Shown: positions 1 to 9,100 of the stretch, piece after piece
Layout: the number at the start of each line of letters is the position of its first letter
Position numbering within the stretch: position 1 is the first letter of the stretch
Assembly (NCBI GenBank): GCA_025357055.1
Contig: JANXPZ010000187.1
Coordinates: 1-33,739 of the forward strand
Length of the DNA: 33,739 bases
Reading direction: 5' to 3'
DNA from: Candidatus Eiseniibacteriota bacterium
GTDB lineage: Bacteria > Eisenbacteria > RBG-16-71-46
Program-made: the position numbers and the translations under genes
The notes under the pieces: generated by a model
What the model was told of the DNA's origin: nothing
Databases searched by the model: none
Seen by the model: only the letters and a program-made list of their open reading frames with translations

Positions 1-954
1 CCCTCCGGGTGGCACGGTCACATCGAGGACACGGCCTCGACCTCCACCTTCGCCGCGCTCGTCGCGGCGCGCGAAGCGGCACCCGGACGGCGCGTGGTGG
101 TGTGCTCCGAGCACGCGCACTCCTCGGTCGAGAAGGCCTGCCGCATGGCGCAGCTCGAGCTGCGCAAGGTCCCCGTGGACGCGGCCCATCGGATGCGCGT
201 GGATGCGCTCGACCTCACCGGCGCGTGCGCAGTGGTGGCGACGGTCGGCACCACCTCCACGACCTCGGTGGACCCCGTGCCCGCGATCGCGGACGCCTGC
301 GAGCGCGCCGGCGCGTGGCTGCACGTGGACGCGGCGTACGCGGGCTCGGCCATGGTCTGCCCGGAGTTCCGCTGGGCGTTCGCCGGCGTGGAGCGCGCCG
401 ATTCGCTGGTGGTGAACGCGCACAAGTGGCTCTTCACGCCGATGGACTGCTCGTGCTTCTGGAGTCGCCGGCCGGAGGCGCTGCGCCATGCCTTCAGCCT
501 GGTGCCCGATTACCTGCGCACCAGCGACACCGCCGAGGTGAACCTGATGGACTACAGCCCCGTGCTCGGCCGCCGCTTCCGCGCGCTCAAGCTCTGGGCG
601 GTGCTGCGCTGTCACGGGCGCGAGGGGCTGCAGTTGCTCATCCGCGAGCACGTGCGGCTCGCCGCGCTCTTCGAGGGTTGGGTGCGCTCGACGCCGGGCT
701 GGGAGGTCTGCGCCCCGCGGCCCTTCTCGGTGGTGTGCTTCCGGCGCGAGGCCAGCGACGAGGAGAACGCCGCCCTGCTCGAGCGCGTGAACCGCAGCGG
801 CGAGATCTTCCTCTCCGCCACGAGACTCGAGGGGCGCCTGGTCCTGCGGCTGGCGATCGGCAATGCCCGGACCACCGAGGCGGACGTGAAGTGCGCCTGG
901 GAGGTGCTCCTGCGGGAGGCGGGGGCGGGCTGCGGCCCCCGGGGACGTTCCTGA
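1..954 (+). CDS. PLP-dependent group II decarboxylase (aromatic-L-amino-acid decarboxylase-like), 5' truncated
   Basis: The open frame runs from the first base of the window and stops at TGA 952-954, so about the first 160 residues of a usual 470-480 residue enzyme are missing. Family knowledge: group II PLP decarboxylases remove the carboxylate of aromatic or related amino acids in the cytoplasm. Visible signs are an early GHIEDTAS segment, the PLP-ring-binding Asp in HVDAAYAG (D110 of the fragment), and the Schiff-base lysine in NAHKW (K142), followed by a typical C-terminal small domain. An internal ATG at 94 is not the real start because homology continues upstream of it. The substrate cannot be told from this part. 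The gene is separated from the sugar locus by a strong hairpin and 544 bp, so it is probably a separate unit. Confidence 0.88.
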   Translation, partial: PSGWHGHIEDTASTSTFAALVAAREAAPGRRVVVCSEHAHSSVEKACRMAQLELRKVPVDAAHRMRVDALDLTGACAVVATVGTTSTTSVDPVPAIADACERAGAWLHVDAAYAGSAMVCPEFRWAFAGVERADSLVVNAHKWLFTPMDCSCFWSRRPEALRHAFSLVPDYLRTSDTAEVNLMDYSPVLGRRFRALKLWAVLRCHGREGLQLLIREHVRLAALFEGWVRSTPGWEVCAPRPFSVVCFRREASDEENAALLERVNRSGEIFLSATRLEGRLVLRLAIGNARTTEADVKCAWEVLLREAGAGCGPRGRS

Positions 955-956
955 GG

Positions 957-1000
957 GGGTCCGCGGCGTGCCCCCGGGGCCGGTTCCGGGGGCCGGACCC
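957..1000 (+). terminator. Strong nested hairpin just after the decarboxylase stop
   Basis: An outer 7-bp stem (GGGTCCG 957-963 with CGGACCC 994-1000) encloses an inner 7-bp stem (CCCCCGG 971-977 with CCGGGGG 986-992). It begins three bases after the stop codon, which suggests transcription termination. There is no T-run after it, so this is not a classical intrinsic terminator. It could also be an mRNA 3'-end stabiliser. Confidence 0.45.
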
Positions 1001-1064
1001 ACGTTCCGGGCCTTCCTGGCACACCGGGCGGGGGGGCTTCCAGAGACCGCGGGCGACTCCGGAC

Positions 1065-1093
1065 TTGACGTGGACCTCACAGATATGTAAACG
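1065..1093 (+). promoter_or_regulatory. Putative sigma70-type promoter of the glucan operon
   Basis: TTGACG at 1065-1070 matches the -35 consensus in five of six bases. With a 17-bp spacer the -10 hexamer would be TAAACG (1088-1093), a weak match (three of six) that lies inside the LacI-type operator. The same spacing recurs at the second operator near 26990, which is the main support. A repressor bound here would block RNA polymerase directly. Inference from sequence only. Confidence 0.5.
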
Positions 1094-1099
1094 TTTTCA
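1086..1099 (+). promoter_or_regulatory. LacI-family operator, site 1
   Basis: TGTAAACGTTTTCA is a near-palindrome with the central CG typical of LacI/GalR-family operators. It differs by one base from the perfect palindrome at 26982-26995. Both stand out because AT-rich 14-mers are rare in this high-GC window. The likely regulator is the LacI protein encoded at 12578-13636. Confidence 0.75.
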
Positions 1100-1498
1100 T
1101 GAAGCAAAAAGGACCCGTCAAGGACGACGGAGGAGCCCGCGACGGATGGACCACGGCGGGCGCCGTCGGTGGAACGCGGGTCATGCCCCGCGAGTGCCTC
1201 CGCGGCGGCCGCAGGAAGCCGTGCGGAACCGGCTCCCCGGAAGGTCCAGGTGCGGCACGGCGCTCCGTTCAGGACGGGGATCGGCGTACTCCGGTCTTCG
1301 AGGTTCCCGGCAGGTCTGTGGCGTACCATCCTGCAGGTCAGCTCGAGTCGCGTCGCCTCAACCAGGAGGTCGGATGGAAGGAATGAGACTTTGGCGGGCG
1401 CGTCCGGCGTGACATTCATCGATCAGGCAGGCATCCCAACTTCCCGTGCATCCAGCCACTGTGGTCGCCCCATCATCCGCATCGCAGGAGGTCGCATC

Positions 1499-3418
1499 AT
1501 GAGAGTCCGACTCACCGCTGTACTGCTCCTGGGCGCGGCGCTCGCGTGTGTCTCGCCCGCCCTCGGGCAGTCGAAGCGCGAGGACGCCATCTGGGCGCGC
1601 TCGACCAACGGCGCCGCCATCACGCTCGACGGCGTGCTGAGCGAGCCGGGGTGGGCGGTCGCCGAATCCACGATCATCCGCTATGGCCGCGACAGCGGCA
1701 TCCCGGGGAGCGGCTTCCAGTACGAGGGTGGCAAGATCGTCAGGGACAGCACCTACGCCACGCTCAAGTTCCTGGTCTCCGGCAACTACCTGTACGTGTC
1801 GGCGGTGGTGCGGGACAGCTCCGTCGGCGGGGACGTCGATTTCAACCGCGTGGACGGCTTCCTCATGCAGATGAAGGACCACACCTCGCTGGCGCGCCCG
1901 GCGCCGCCGCGCGAGTACATGTACTCATGGTGGTTCCCCACGGACAGCCTGCACATGCACGACGCGGGCAGGCCCCCATGCATCCGCGGCTTCTGGACGA
2001 CCGATTCCTGCGGCGGGCCGCGCACCCCCGAGCAGATCGACGCGTGGGATGCCGCGTGTGTCGTGCAGGGCGTCGCGAACCAGGACTCGATCGGCACGAC
2101 CCCGACCTACGATCAGGGTTACACGGTCGAGATGAAGTTCGGCCTCACGCCGATGGGCTACGACGTGACCCGGCCACAGGGCGACGTCATCGAGTGGGGT
2201 GTCTCGATCAAGGATGCCGACTGGGTCTGGCCGATGAACCTGAAGCGGTTCGGCTCGAACCGGACCTGGTGGCAGAGCCCGTGGGGGCTGGACGCCTGGT
2301 ACGGCGAGGTCAAGATCTTCGCGCGGCCGGACGTGACCATCTCCTCCGGTCCCGTGGCGAACATCCCGCCCGAGGTGCGCGTGGCCAACGCCGCCGCCTG
2401 GCCGGCCCCGAAGATCGACGGCCACCTCAACGAGCCGGTCTGGAGCGCGGCGCCGAGCTTCGACATCCGCTGGGGGGACGACGCGCTGCGGAACAACTAC
2501 CCCGGGGTCGGACCCTGGCGGTCCGGCCAGTACCAGCCGACGGTGAACGGGGGGCAGGCCTACGTGTCCGACCCCGGTGACGCGACCGTGCGCTGGTTCT
2601 TCAAGGACGACACGCTCTACTTCGGCTTCGACGTGCGCGATCAGTGGGTCCAGTACGTCCCGCTGCTCGAGCGCTACGACGGCATCTCGGTGAACCTGAA
2701 CGACCGGGGGGCGCGCTTCCGCGACAACAACCTCGAAGCGCGCTGGCTGACCTACATCGTGGGCCCCACCGGCGCCGGGCTCGCCCTCGACTACCTGCCG
2801 TTCCTGCGCGACACCGCGCTGGGTGCGAGGGTGGCGCTCACGCTCAAGGGCAACACGTTCGTCGACACCATCGGCTTCTCGCCGGACTCCGGCTACACCA
2901 TCGAGATGGCGATCGACCTGACCAAGCTCGGCTATCCGCCGGGCCTCGGGGACCGGGCGCTGTTCGTGGGGATCAACCTGATGGACGGCGATTCCTTCGG
3001 GTCGTCCTCGACCGACTCCTACGCGACGCGCCAGTGGTGGTTCTGGCAGCAGCAGCGGGATTGCTGCCCCGCGTGGGCCTACCTGGACCCGAACCTCTAC
3101 GTGACGACGGACGTGCCGGGGCCGGAGAGCCCGGAGCGCTTCCAGCTCCTGGGCAACTATCCGAACCCGTTCCGGTCCCTGACCGCCGTCCGCTACGCGC
3201 TGGCGGCGGCCAGTGACGTGACGCTGGAGGTCTTCGATCTCCAGGGCCGGCTGGTGGTGAAGCGCGCGCTCGGGACGCAGTCGCCGGGCCCGCACCAGGC
3301 GACGTTCTCGAACCCGGGCCTGCGTGCCGGGATCTACCTGTACCGCATGCGCGCCGCCGATCCGCTCTCGGGGGCGGAGCGGGCGTCGCTGACGGGGAAG
3401 ATGCTGCTGGTGAAGTAG
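1499..3418 (+). CDS. Secreted protein with two CBM9/DOMON-like domains and a FlgD-like C-terminal sorting domain
   Basis: 639 residues. The start is ATG 1499, set by AGGAGGT six bases upstream and by an immediate signal peptide (MRVRLTAVLLLGAALACVS, then ALGQ). Residues about 36-270 and 290-545 are two related beta-sandwich repeats, each opening with a 'LDG.L.EPGW' or 'IDGHLNEPVW' motif as in family 9 carbohydrate-binding modules. The last 90 residues contain YPNPF, 'VFDLQGR' and 'GIYLYRM', ending GKMLLVK, the pattern of FlgD-like/T9SS type A C-terminal domains. No catalytic motif is visible. It is probably a surface glycan-binding protein, the first gene of the operon, and may stand in for a SusD/SusE-type binder. 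Binding to beta-glucan is inferred from context. Confidence 0.8.
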   Translation: MRVRLTAVLLLGAALACVSPALGQSKREDAIWARSTNGAAITLDGVLSEPGWAVAESTIIRYGRDSGIPGSGFQYEGGKIVRDSTYATLKFLVSGNYLYVSAVVRDSSVGGDVDFNRVDGFLMQMKDHTSLARPAPPREYMYSWWFPTDSLHMHDAGRPPCIRGFWTTDSCGGPRTPEQIDAWDAACVVQGVANQDSIGTTPTYDQGYTVEMKFGLTPMGYDVTRPQGDVIEWGVSIKDADWVWPMNLKRFGSNRTWWQSPWGLDAWYGEVKIFARPDVTISSGPVANIPPEVRVANAAAWPAPKIDGHLNEPVWSAAPSFDIRWGDDALRNNYPGVGPWRSGQYQPTVNGGQAYVSDPGDATVRWFFKDDTLYFGFDVRDQWVQYVPLLERYDGISVNLNDRGARFRDNNLEARWLTYIVGPTGAGLALDYLPFLRDTALGARVALTLKGNTFVDTIGFSPDSGYTIEMAIDLTKLGYPPGLGDRALFVGINLMDGDSFGSSSTDSYATRQWWFWQQQRDCCPAWAYLDPNLYVTTDVPGPESPERFQLLGNYPNPFRSLTAVRYALAAASDVTLEVFDLQGRLVVKRALGTQSPGPHQATFSNPGLRAGIYLYRMRAADPLSGAERASLTGKMLLVK

Positions 3419-3445
3419 CAGAGGCTGGATGAGGGAGCCCCGGCG

Positions 3446-3468
3446 GGGCGGGCCCGAGCGGCCCGCCC
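3446..3468 (+). other. Intercistronic hairpin between the CBM9-like gene and the TonB receptor gene
   Basis: A perfect 9-bp stem (GGGCGGGCC 3446-3454 with GGCCCGCCC 3460-3468) with a five-base loop lies 45 bp before the receptor start. There is no T-tract. It could reduce read-through or protect the upstream mRNA so that the first gene is expressed more than the rest. Confidence 0.4.
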
Positions 3469-3512
3469 TGCACGGGTTGCGACGAACAGGGACCCATGAG
3501 GGGCTGCAGGCC

Positions 3513-6194
3513 ATGCGTCGCCAGTGGAGCGCGGGAGCCGTACCGAGGGCGTCGCTCGTCGGCGCCCTGCTGCTGTCGCTGTTCATCGTCGCGGGCGCGC
3601 TCGCCGGCACCAGCGGCAAGCTCTCGGGCCGCGTGCTCGACAAGCGGAAGCAGCCCCTGGTGGGCGCGAACCTGGCCATCCCCGGCGCGCGATTGGGAGC
3701 GCTGAGCGACGCCGAGGGCCGCTTCGCCATCATCGGGATCCCCGTCGGCACCTACGAGGTGAAGGTCAACCTGCTCGGCTACGGTCCGGTCGCCGTGCGG
3801 GACGTGCGCATCTCCGCGGACTACACCACGGCCCTCGACGTCGAGCTGACCGAGGCCCCGTTGTTGATGAAGGAGGTCGTCGTCTCGGCGCAGCGCCCGG
3901 TCGTGGACCTCAAGCTCACCAGCACGGTCTCCACGCTGAGCCGCGAGGATCTGAAGACCATGCCGGTGCAGGAGCTGCAGGACGTCGTGAACCTGCAGGC
4001 CGGCGTGGTGGACGGCCACTTCCGCGGTGGGCGCCTGGGCGAAGTCCAGTACCAGGTGGACGGCGTGTCGGTGAACAACCCCTACGACAACAAGTCGAGC
4101 CTGCGCATCGACCGCTCGCTGATCGAGGAGGTGCAGGTCATCAGCGGCACCTTCGATGCCGAGTACGGGCAGGCCATGAGCGGCGTGGTGAACGCCGTGC
4201 TGCGTCGCGGGACCGACCGGTTCCGCTGGGACGCCGAGGCCCTGACGGGCGGCTACGTCTACTCCGGGGGCCGGCGGAGCGTGGCGCCCGAATTCCACCA
4301 GACCCGGCTGGCGGGCACCCAGAACTACCAGGCCAGCCTGAGCGGACCCGCCGGACCGTCGAAGACCTTCTTCCTCCTGAGCGGCCGGCGCTACGTCTCC
4401 GACGACTACCTGAGCGCGACGCGTCGGTTCAAGCCCACCGACAAGCCGGTCCTGAACCAGACCACGGGCCAGTACTTTCTACATCCCACGGGCGACGGTG
4501 AGAAGGTGCCGCTGGGCTACAGCCGCGAGTGGTCCGGTGTGGCCAAGCTCACGAACCGCTCGCTCGGGAACATCGAGCTGAACTACCAGGGCATCGTCAA
4601 CCTGGTGAACGCCCAGCGCGCGAACTACGCCTTCCGACTGGATCCCGACGGCCTGGCGACTCAGCGCACGTTCTCGGTCGTTCACGGGCTGGACGTGACC
4701 CACACGCTCACGAAGACCCGCTTCTACAACACCAGCCTGCGGCAGAACTACTTCGAGTACGAGGACATGAAATACGACGACGCCTACGACTGGAGCTACA
4801 ACGCCGCCGGCCCGCCCCTCGGGGATGTTTCCTATGAGAATGGCGCGAACTTCCAGGGTGTGGACTTCACGCGCTTCAGGCAGAAGACCAGCACGATCGT
4901 CTGGAAGAGCTCCTTCGTCAGCCAGGTGACGCGCGACCAGCAGATCAAGGTCGGGACCGAGTTCGAGTGGCCGCGGGTCTTCTTCGGGAATCCCGGCTTC
5001 CTGGACTACACGCAGCAGGGCGGGCGGAACGTTCTCAAGCGCTACGTGAACGACCCTCCGAAGCATCCGGGGGTCCGGGAGTACCGGCCGTACACGGCCG
5101 CGGCGTTCGCCCAGGAGGACCTCGAGTGGAACGACCTGAGGATCCGCGCCGGCTTGCGCTTCGAGTACTTCAACCCGCGTGCCATGCTGCCCGGCGACCT
5201 GGCGAACCCCGCGAACAGGCGCGAGCTGGGTCCGGTCGTCGAGGCGAGGGCCACCACCCGCAAGATGTCGCTGGCCCCGAGGCTGGGCGTGTCCTACCCG
5301 GTCACCCGTGATGCGGCGCTGTTCTTCGCCTACGGCCACTTCTACCAGATGCCGCCGCTGCGGGACATCTTCCAGAACAGCGACTACAACATCCTGCAGG
5401 ACCTGCAGGCGGGCGGGATCGACTACGGCGTGCTGGGCAACCCGGACATCCGTCCGGAGCAGACCGTGCAATACCAGTTCGGCTACAAGCAGGCGGTCAC
5501 CGAGTGGCTGGGCGTGGACCTGAACCTCTTCTACAAGGACATCCGCGACCTGCTCGGGGTGGAGTTCATCTCGACCTACAACGACGCCGAGTACGCGCGC
5601 CTGACGAACGTGGACTTCGGGAACGTCATCGGCTTCACGGTGGCCCTGGAGCAGCGCCGCCGCGGCCTGATCAGCACGGCGCTCGACTACACCTGGCAGG
5701 TGGCGCAGGGGAACTCGAGCGACCCGCGGGAGACCGCCACGCGGGCCGCGGCGGGCCAGGACCCGCGGCCCCGGCAGGTCCCCTTCAACTGGGACCAGAG
5801 GCACACGCTCAACCTGACCGTGATGCTCTCGCGCCCGGCCGATTTCTCGCTGAGCAGCATCGTGCGCGTGGCGAGCGGGCAGCCTTACACGCCCGCCATC
5901 GCGGCGGGCTTCCTCGGCAGCCTCGGGACGAACTCGGGGCACAAGCCGGTCGGGATGCTCGTGGACCTGCGCGGGGAGAAGAGCCTGCGCCCGGGCGGGC
6001 TGGGCGTGAACCTGTTCGCGCGCGCCTTCAACCTCTTCGATTCAAGGTTCTTCAACGGCTTCGTGTTCGACAACTCCGGGAGCCCCGACTATTCGCGCTA
6101 CCCGGTGACGGACCGGGCGCAGCTGGCAAATCCCACGCGCTTCTACGGGCCGCGGCGCATCGAGGTCGGCCTCACCTTGAACACGGGGCGTTAG
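3513..6194 (+). CDS. TonB-dependent outer-membrane receptor with carboxypeptidase-regulatory-like domain
   Basis: 893 residues from ATG 3513, chosen because a hydrophobic signal peptide follows at once (ASLVGALLLSLFIVAGALAG); the frame is open upstream to 3429 but that part is arginine-rich and not signal-like. Residues about 32-115 form a carboxypeptidase-D regulatory-like beta domain (GRVLDKRKQPLVGANL, GTYEVKVNLLGY). Next comes a plug domain with a VDGVSVNNPYDNK-type segment and the EVQVISGTFDAEYGQAMSGVVN motif, then a long beta-barrel ending in aromatic-rich strands. Family role: energy-driven uptake of oligosaccharides across the outer membrane with TonB/ExbBD, which are not encoded here. 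It resembles SusC in domain order, but no SusD-like lipoprotein follows it; the next gene encodes a 1218-residue surface protein instead. Confidence 0.9.
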   Translation: MRRQWSAGAVPRASLVGALLLSLFIVAGALAGTSGKLSGRVLDKRKQPLVGANLAIPGARLGALSDAEGRFAIIGIPVGTYEVKVNLLGYGPVAVRDVRISADYTTALDVELTEAPLLMKEVVVSAQRPVVDLKLTSTVSTLSREDLKTMPVQELQDVVNLQAGVVDGHFRGGRLGEVQYQVDGVSVNNPYDNKSSLRIDRSLIEEVQVISGTFDAEYGQAMSGVVNAVLRRGTDRFRWDAEALTGGYVYSGGRRSVAPEFHQTRLAGTQNYQASLSGPAGPSKTFFLLSGRRYVSDDYLSATRRFKPTDKPVLNQTTGQYFLHPTGDGEKVPLGYSREWSGVAKLTNRSLGNIELNYQGIVNLVNAQRANYAFRLDPDGLATQRTFSVVHGLDVTHTLTKTRFYNTSLRQNYFEYEDMKYDDAYDWSYNAAGPPLGDVSYENGANFQGVDFTRFRQKTSTIVWKSSFVSQVTRDQQIKVGTEFEWPRVFFGNPGFLDYTQQGGRNVLKRYVNDPPKHPGVREYRPYTAAAFAQEDLEWNDLRIRAGLRFEYFNPRAMLPGDLANPANRRELGPVVEARATTRKMSLAPRLGVSYPVTRDAALFFAYGHFYQMPPLRDIFQNSDYNILQDLQAGGIDYGVLGNPDIRPEQTVQYQFGYKQAVTEWLGVDLNLFYKDIRDLLGVEFISTYNDAEYARLTNVDFGNVIGFTVALEQRRRGLISTALDYTWQVAQGNSSDPRETATRAAAGQDPRPRQVPFNWDQRHTLNLTVMLSRPADFSLSSIVRVASGQPYTPAIAAGFLGSLGTNSGHKPVGMLVDLRGEKSLRPGGLGVNLFARAFNLFDSRFFNGFVFDNSGSPDYSRYPVTDRAQLANPTRFYGPRRIEVGLTLNTGR

Positions 6195-6195
6195 C

Positions 6196-9100
6196 ATGCG
6201 TGCACGAGGACTTTCGCGAAAGGAACATCGAGAGGTGCTCACGAAGCGTTTGCGGCTCGGCATCGGGATGTTCGCCCTGTCGTGGCTCGTCTGGGGACAT
6301 CCAGCCCTCGCCGACTGCCCGACGATCTCCGCCCCGCCAGACCAGTCCAAGTGCGAGGATGCCAGCGGGGCGACGCGGTTCAGTCTGAGCAGCAGCGGCG
6401 CCGATTCGTGCCGCTGGATCGTCCTGCCCGGCCGAACCATCGCCACCGGGTCGTACCAGGCGATCATCGGCGATCCGACCGCATGCGAGACGTACGTGGA
6501 CGTGATGACGGTCGGCCCCTGCACGGTGGCTCTGCAGTGGACGGCCAGCGCGGCGACCGCCCCGCCGTGCTCCGTGCGGGAGACCCTCTACGTCTCCGTC
6601 ACGCCCCGGCTGTCCCCGCGCGGGACCAGCGATGCCGAACGCTCCGGTTTCCACGACGCCAACCGGATCCGCACCGTGTTCTGGAACTACGGCATGGTCG
6701 GCGATTTTCCGCCGGACCCGGGCAAGGTGGACCTGAGCGTCTTCCACTCCGTCGAGGTTCCCAAGGGCAGCGGGATGAACTACACGGACGGGATCACGCC
6801 CTTCGTGATGGCCCGCATCGTCCAGACCACCGGTGACACCGCCATCGTCATGGAGACCGGGTTCCGCGAGCGGCAGGGCTCCAGCCCGCGCAACAACCGC
6901 ATCATGCGTTTCGAGCCGGTCCCCGGGTACTTCCAGGCCGACCCGAACATCAATCGGGGGCGCTCTCCGGCGATCAGCACCGACCGGCGGACCTGGCCGC
7001 CCGTCTGGCCGGGGAAGAAGTACGACCGCGACGATCCGGGCTGGCGGGGGAATGGGACGGACAATGCGCAATGGTGGGACGGCTACTTCGGCAAGCGCGC
7101 GGCGGCCGACCAGGAGAGTTTCACGGTCATGGATGACAACTTCTACGACGCCTGGGACTACGTCGCGAACGCGTGCGACCCCCCGCCCGGTCCCCCGCCA
7201 CCCCCGCTCCCGGGGCGCTACGGGCTCGGCCTGCGCGTCGAGGTGCGCGGGTTCCAGTGGGCGAACCCCCAGGCCGGGAACGTCATCTTCTGGCACTACG
7301 ACATCACCAACGAGAGCACGACCGACTACGCCGACAACGTCATCTTCGGCCTGTACGTGGACTCCGGGGTCGGCGGCTCGGCCGTCTCCTGCGACGGCAT
7401 CTATGAATCGGACGACGACAACGCGTACTTCGACCGGTCCTCGGGCCTCAACCTGGTCTACACTTGGGACACGGGGACGAACGGGGTGGGGCACGGCGTG
7501 GACCTCTCCGGCAACTGCGCGCTCACGGGCTACCTCGGCTACGCCTACATGGAGACGCCCGGGAACCAGTACGACGGGCTCGACAACGACCTGGACGGCA
7601 TCACCGACGAGAGCCGTGACGGTGGCCCCGGGATCCGGCTCGACGGCCCGCAGGCCATCCGGGACTACGTCTTCGCGCATTACGACATGGCCAGGTTCCA
7701 GGACTTCTACGGCCCGCTCGAGAACCGCCCGGCCTACCGTGCGGGCATCTGGTTCACGGGCGATGAGGACATGGACTGGACGGCGGAGTTCCACGACGTG
7801 GGCGCGGACGGTGTGGCCGGCACGAAGGACACGGGCGAGGGCGACGGGATCCCCACCGAGGGCGAGCCGAACTTCGACCGCACCGACAAGGACGAATCGG
7901 ACCAGATCGGCCTGACCGGCTTCAAGATGAACCGCATCAAGGCCGGCGCCGGCAACCCGGATCCGACGATCGACGACATCCTCTTCTACGAGCAGGCCAA
8001 ACGCTGGCCGACGCGGCTCTGGCAGCACTTCACCGATCCCAATCCTTCCGCCCGCTTCGACGCGGCGGTGGCGGCCAACTACAACATCGGCTTCCTGTTC
8101 GCCTCGGGACCGTTCAAGTTGCCGGCCGGGAAGCGCGAGCGCTTCAGCCTGGCGCTGGCCTACGGGCAGGACCTGACCGAGCTGCGCGAGACCGTGCGCA
8201 CCGTCCAGCTGATCTACAACGCGAACTACCAGTTCGCGGTCCCGCCGCCGCAGCCGACCGTGACGGCGGAGACCGGAGACGGCCGTGTACGGCTTTCGTG
8301 GGATGATGTCGCGGAGCGCGGGGTGGACCCCGTGACCAACACGTTCGACTTCGAGGGCTACCGCATCTACCGCTCGACCGACGCCGAGTTCCGCGATCCG
8401 CAGATCGTGGCCACGGGCTCGAACAGCCTCTGGCTCCCGAACGGGAAGCCCATCGCCCAGTTCGACCTCAAGGACGGCAAGACCGGCTACTCCCGCAAGG
8501 TCGTCGGCGGGATCGGCTACTACCTGGGGAAGGACACCGGCCTCACGCACACCTGGACCGACAGCACGGTGACGAACGGCCAGCAGTACTTCTATGCGGT
8601 GTGCGCCTACGACTACGGTTACGATCCCGGTTCCGACTCGCTCTCGATCTTCCCCTCGGAGAATTCGATCACGGTCTCGCGTACGCCGCGCGGTGGCCTC
8701 ATCCTGCCCAGCAACGTGGTCGTGGTGCGGCCCAACCCCCGGGTGTCCGGCTACCTTGAGGGCACCGCCAGCGATCCGGCGAAGGTGGCGGGGGACGGCA
8801 CCGGCTCGGTCCGCGTGGAGGTTCTCAACTCGGGGATCGTCCCGGATGGCAACCTGTTCCGGATCGGCTTCCTCGCGGACTCGCCGGACAGCGTCCACGC
8901 GACCTGGTACGAACTCCGGGACAGCACTTCGCACACCACGCTGTTCTCGCGTGGGACGGACTTCGATGGGCTGGGGACCGGCTCTACCGCCTCGGGCCTG
9001 CTTCCGGTCGTGAAGACCGGGCGGTTGGCCGTGGTGGACAACCTGGCCTCCCGGTTCCGTTCCGGGAGCTCCACGAACGCGGTCCTGTCCTCCTTCTACA

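Larger units (their letters stand above)
955..1498. other. Non-coding control region upstream of the glucan operon
   Basis: This 544-bp gap holds, in order, the hairpin at 957-1000, a promoter-like pair from 1065, a LacI-type operator at 1086-1099, and a leader of about 400 nt ending in a strong ribosome-binding site (AGGAGGT near 1486-1492). Open frames crossing the leader (for example from 1099 or 1169) lack ribosome-binding sites and recognisable domains, so I read the stretch as untranslated. No other conserved RNA element was recognised in 1100-1480. Confidence 0.6.

Noticed and set aside
1169-1498. Upstream extension of the CBM9-like gene from ATG 1169, and a 95-codon frame from 1099
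   Set aside because: No ribosome-binding site, unconserved composition, and the signal peptide with a strong AGGAGGT site starts at 1499.
6237-6256. Weak resemblance to the LacI operator around the start of the 1218-residue gene (CGAAGCGTTTGC)
   Set aside because: Only about 8 of 14 positions match and it lies in coding sequence; chance is sufficient.
6172-8934. Long minus-strand open frame (920 codons) opposite the 1218-residue surface protein gene, and similar ones at 18301-21813, 1925-3751 and 23265-25979 (plus)
   Set aside because: They are rich in Arg, Ala, Val and Gly, lack domain motifs and ribosome-binding sites, and lie antisense to genes with clear homology. High-GC codon use makes such antisense frames open by chance.
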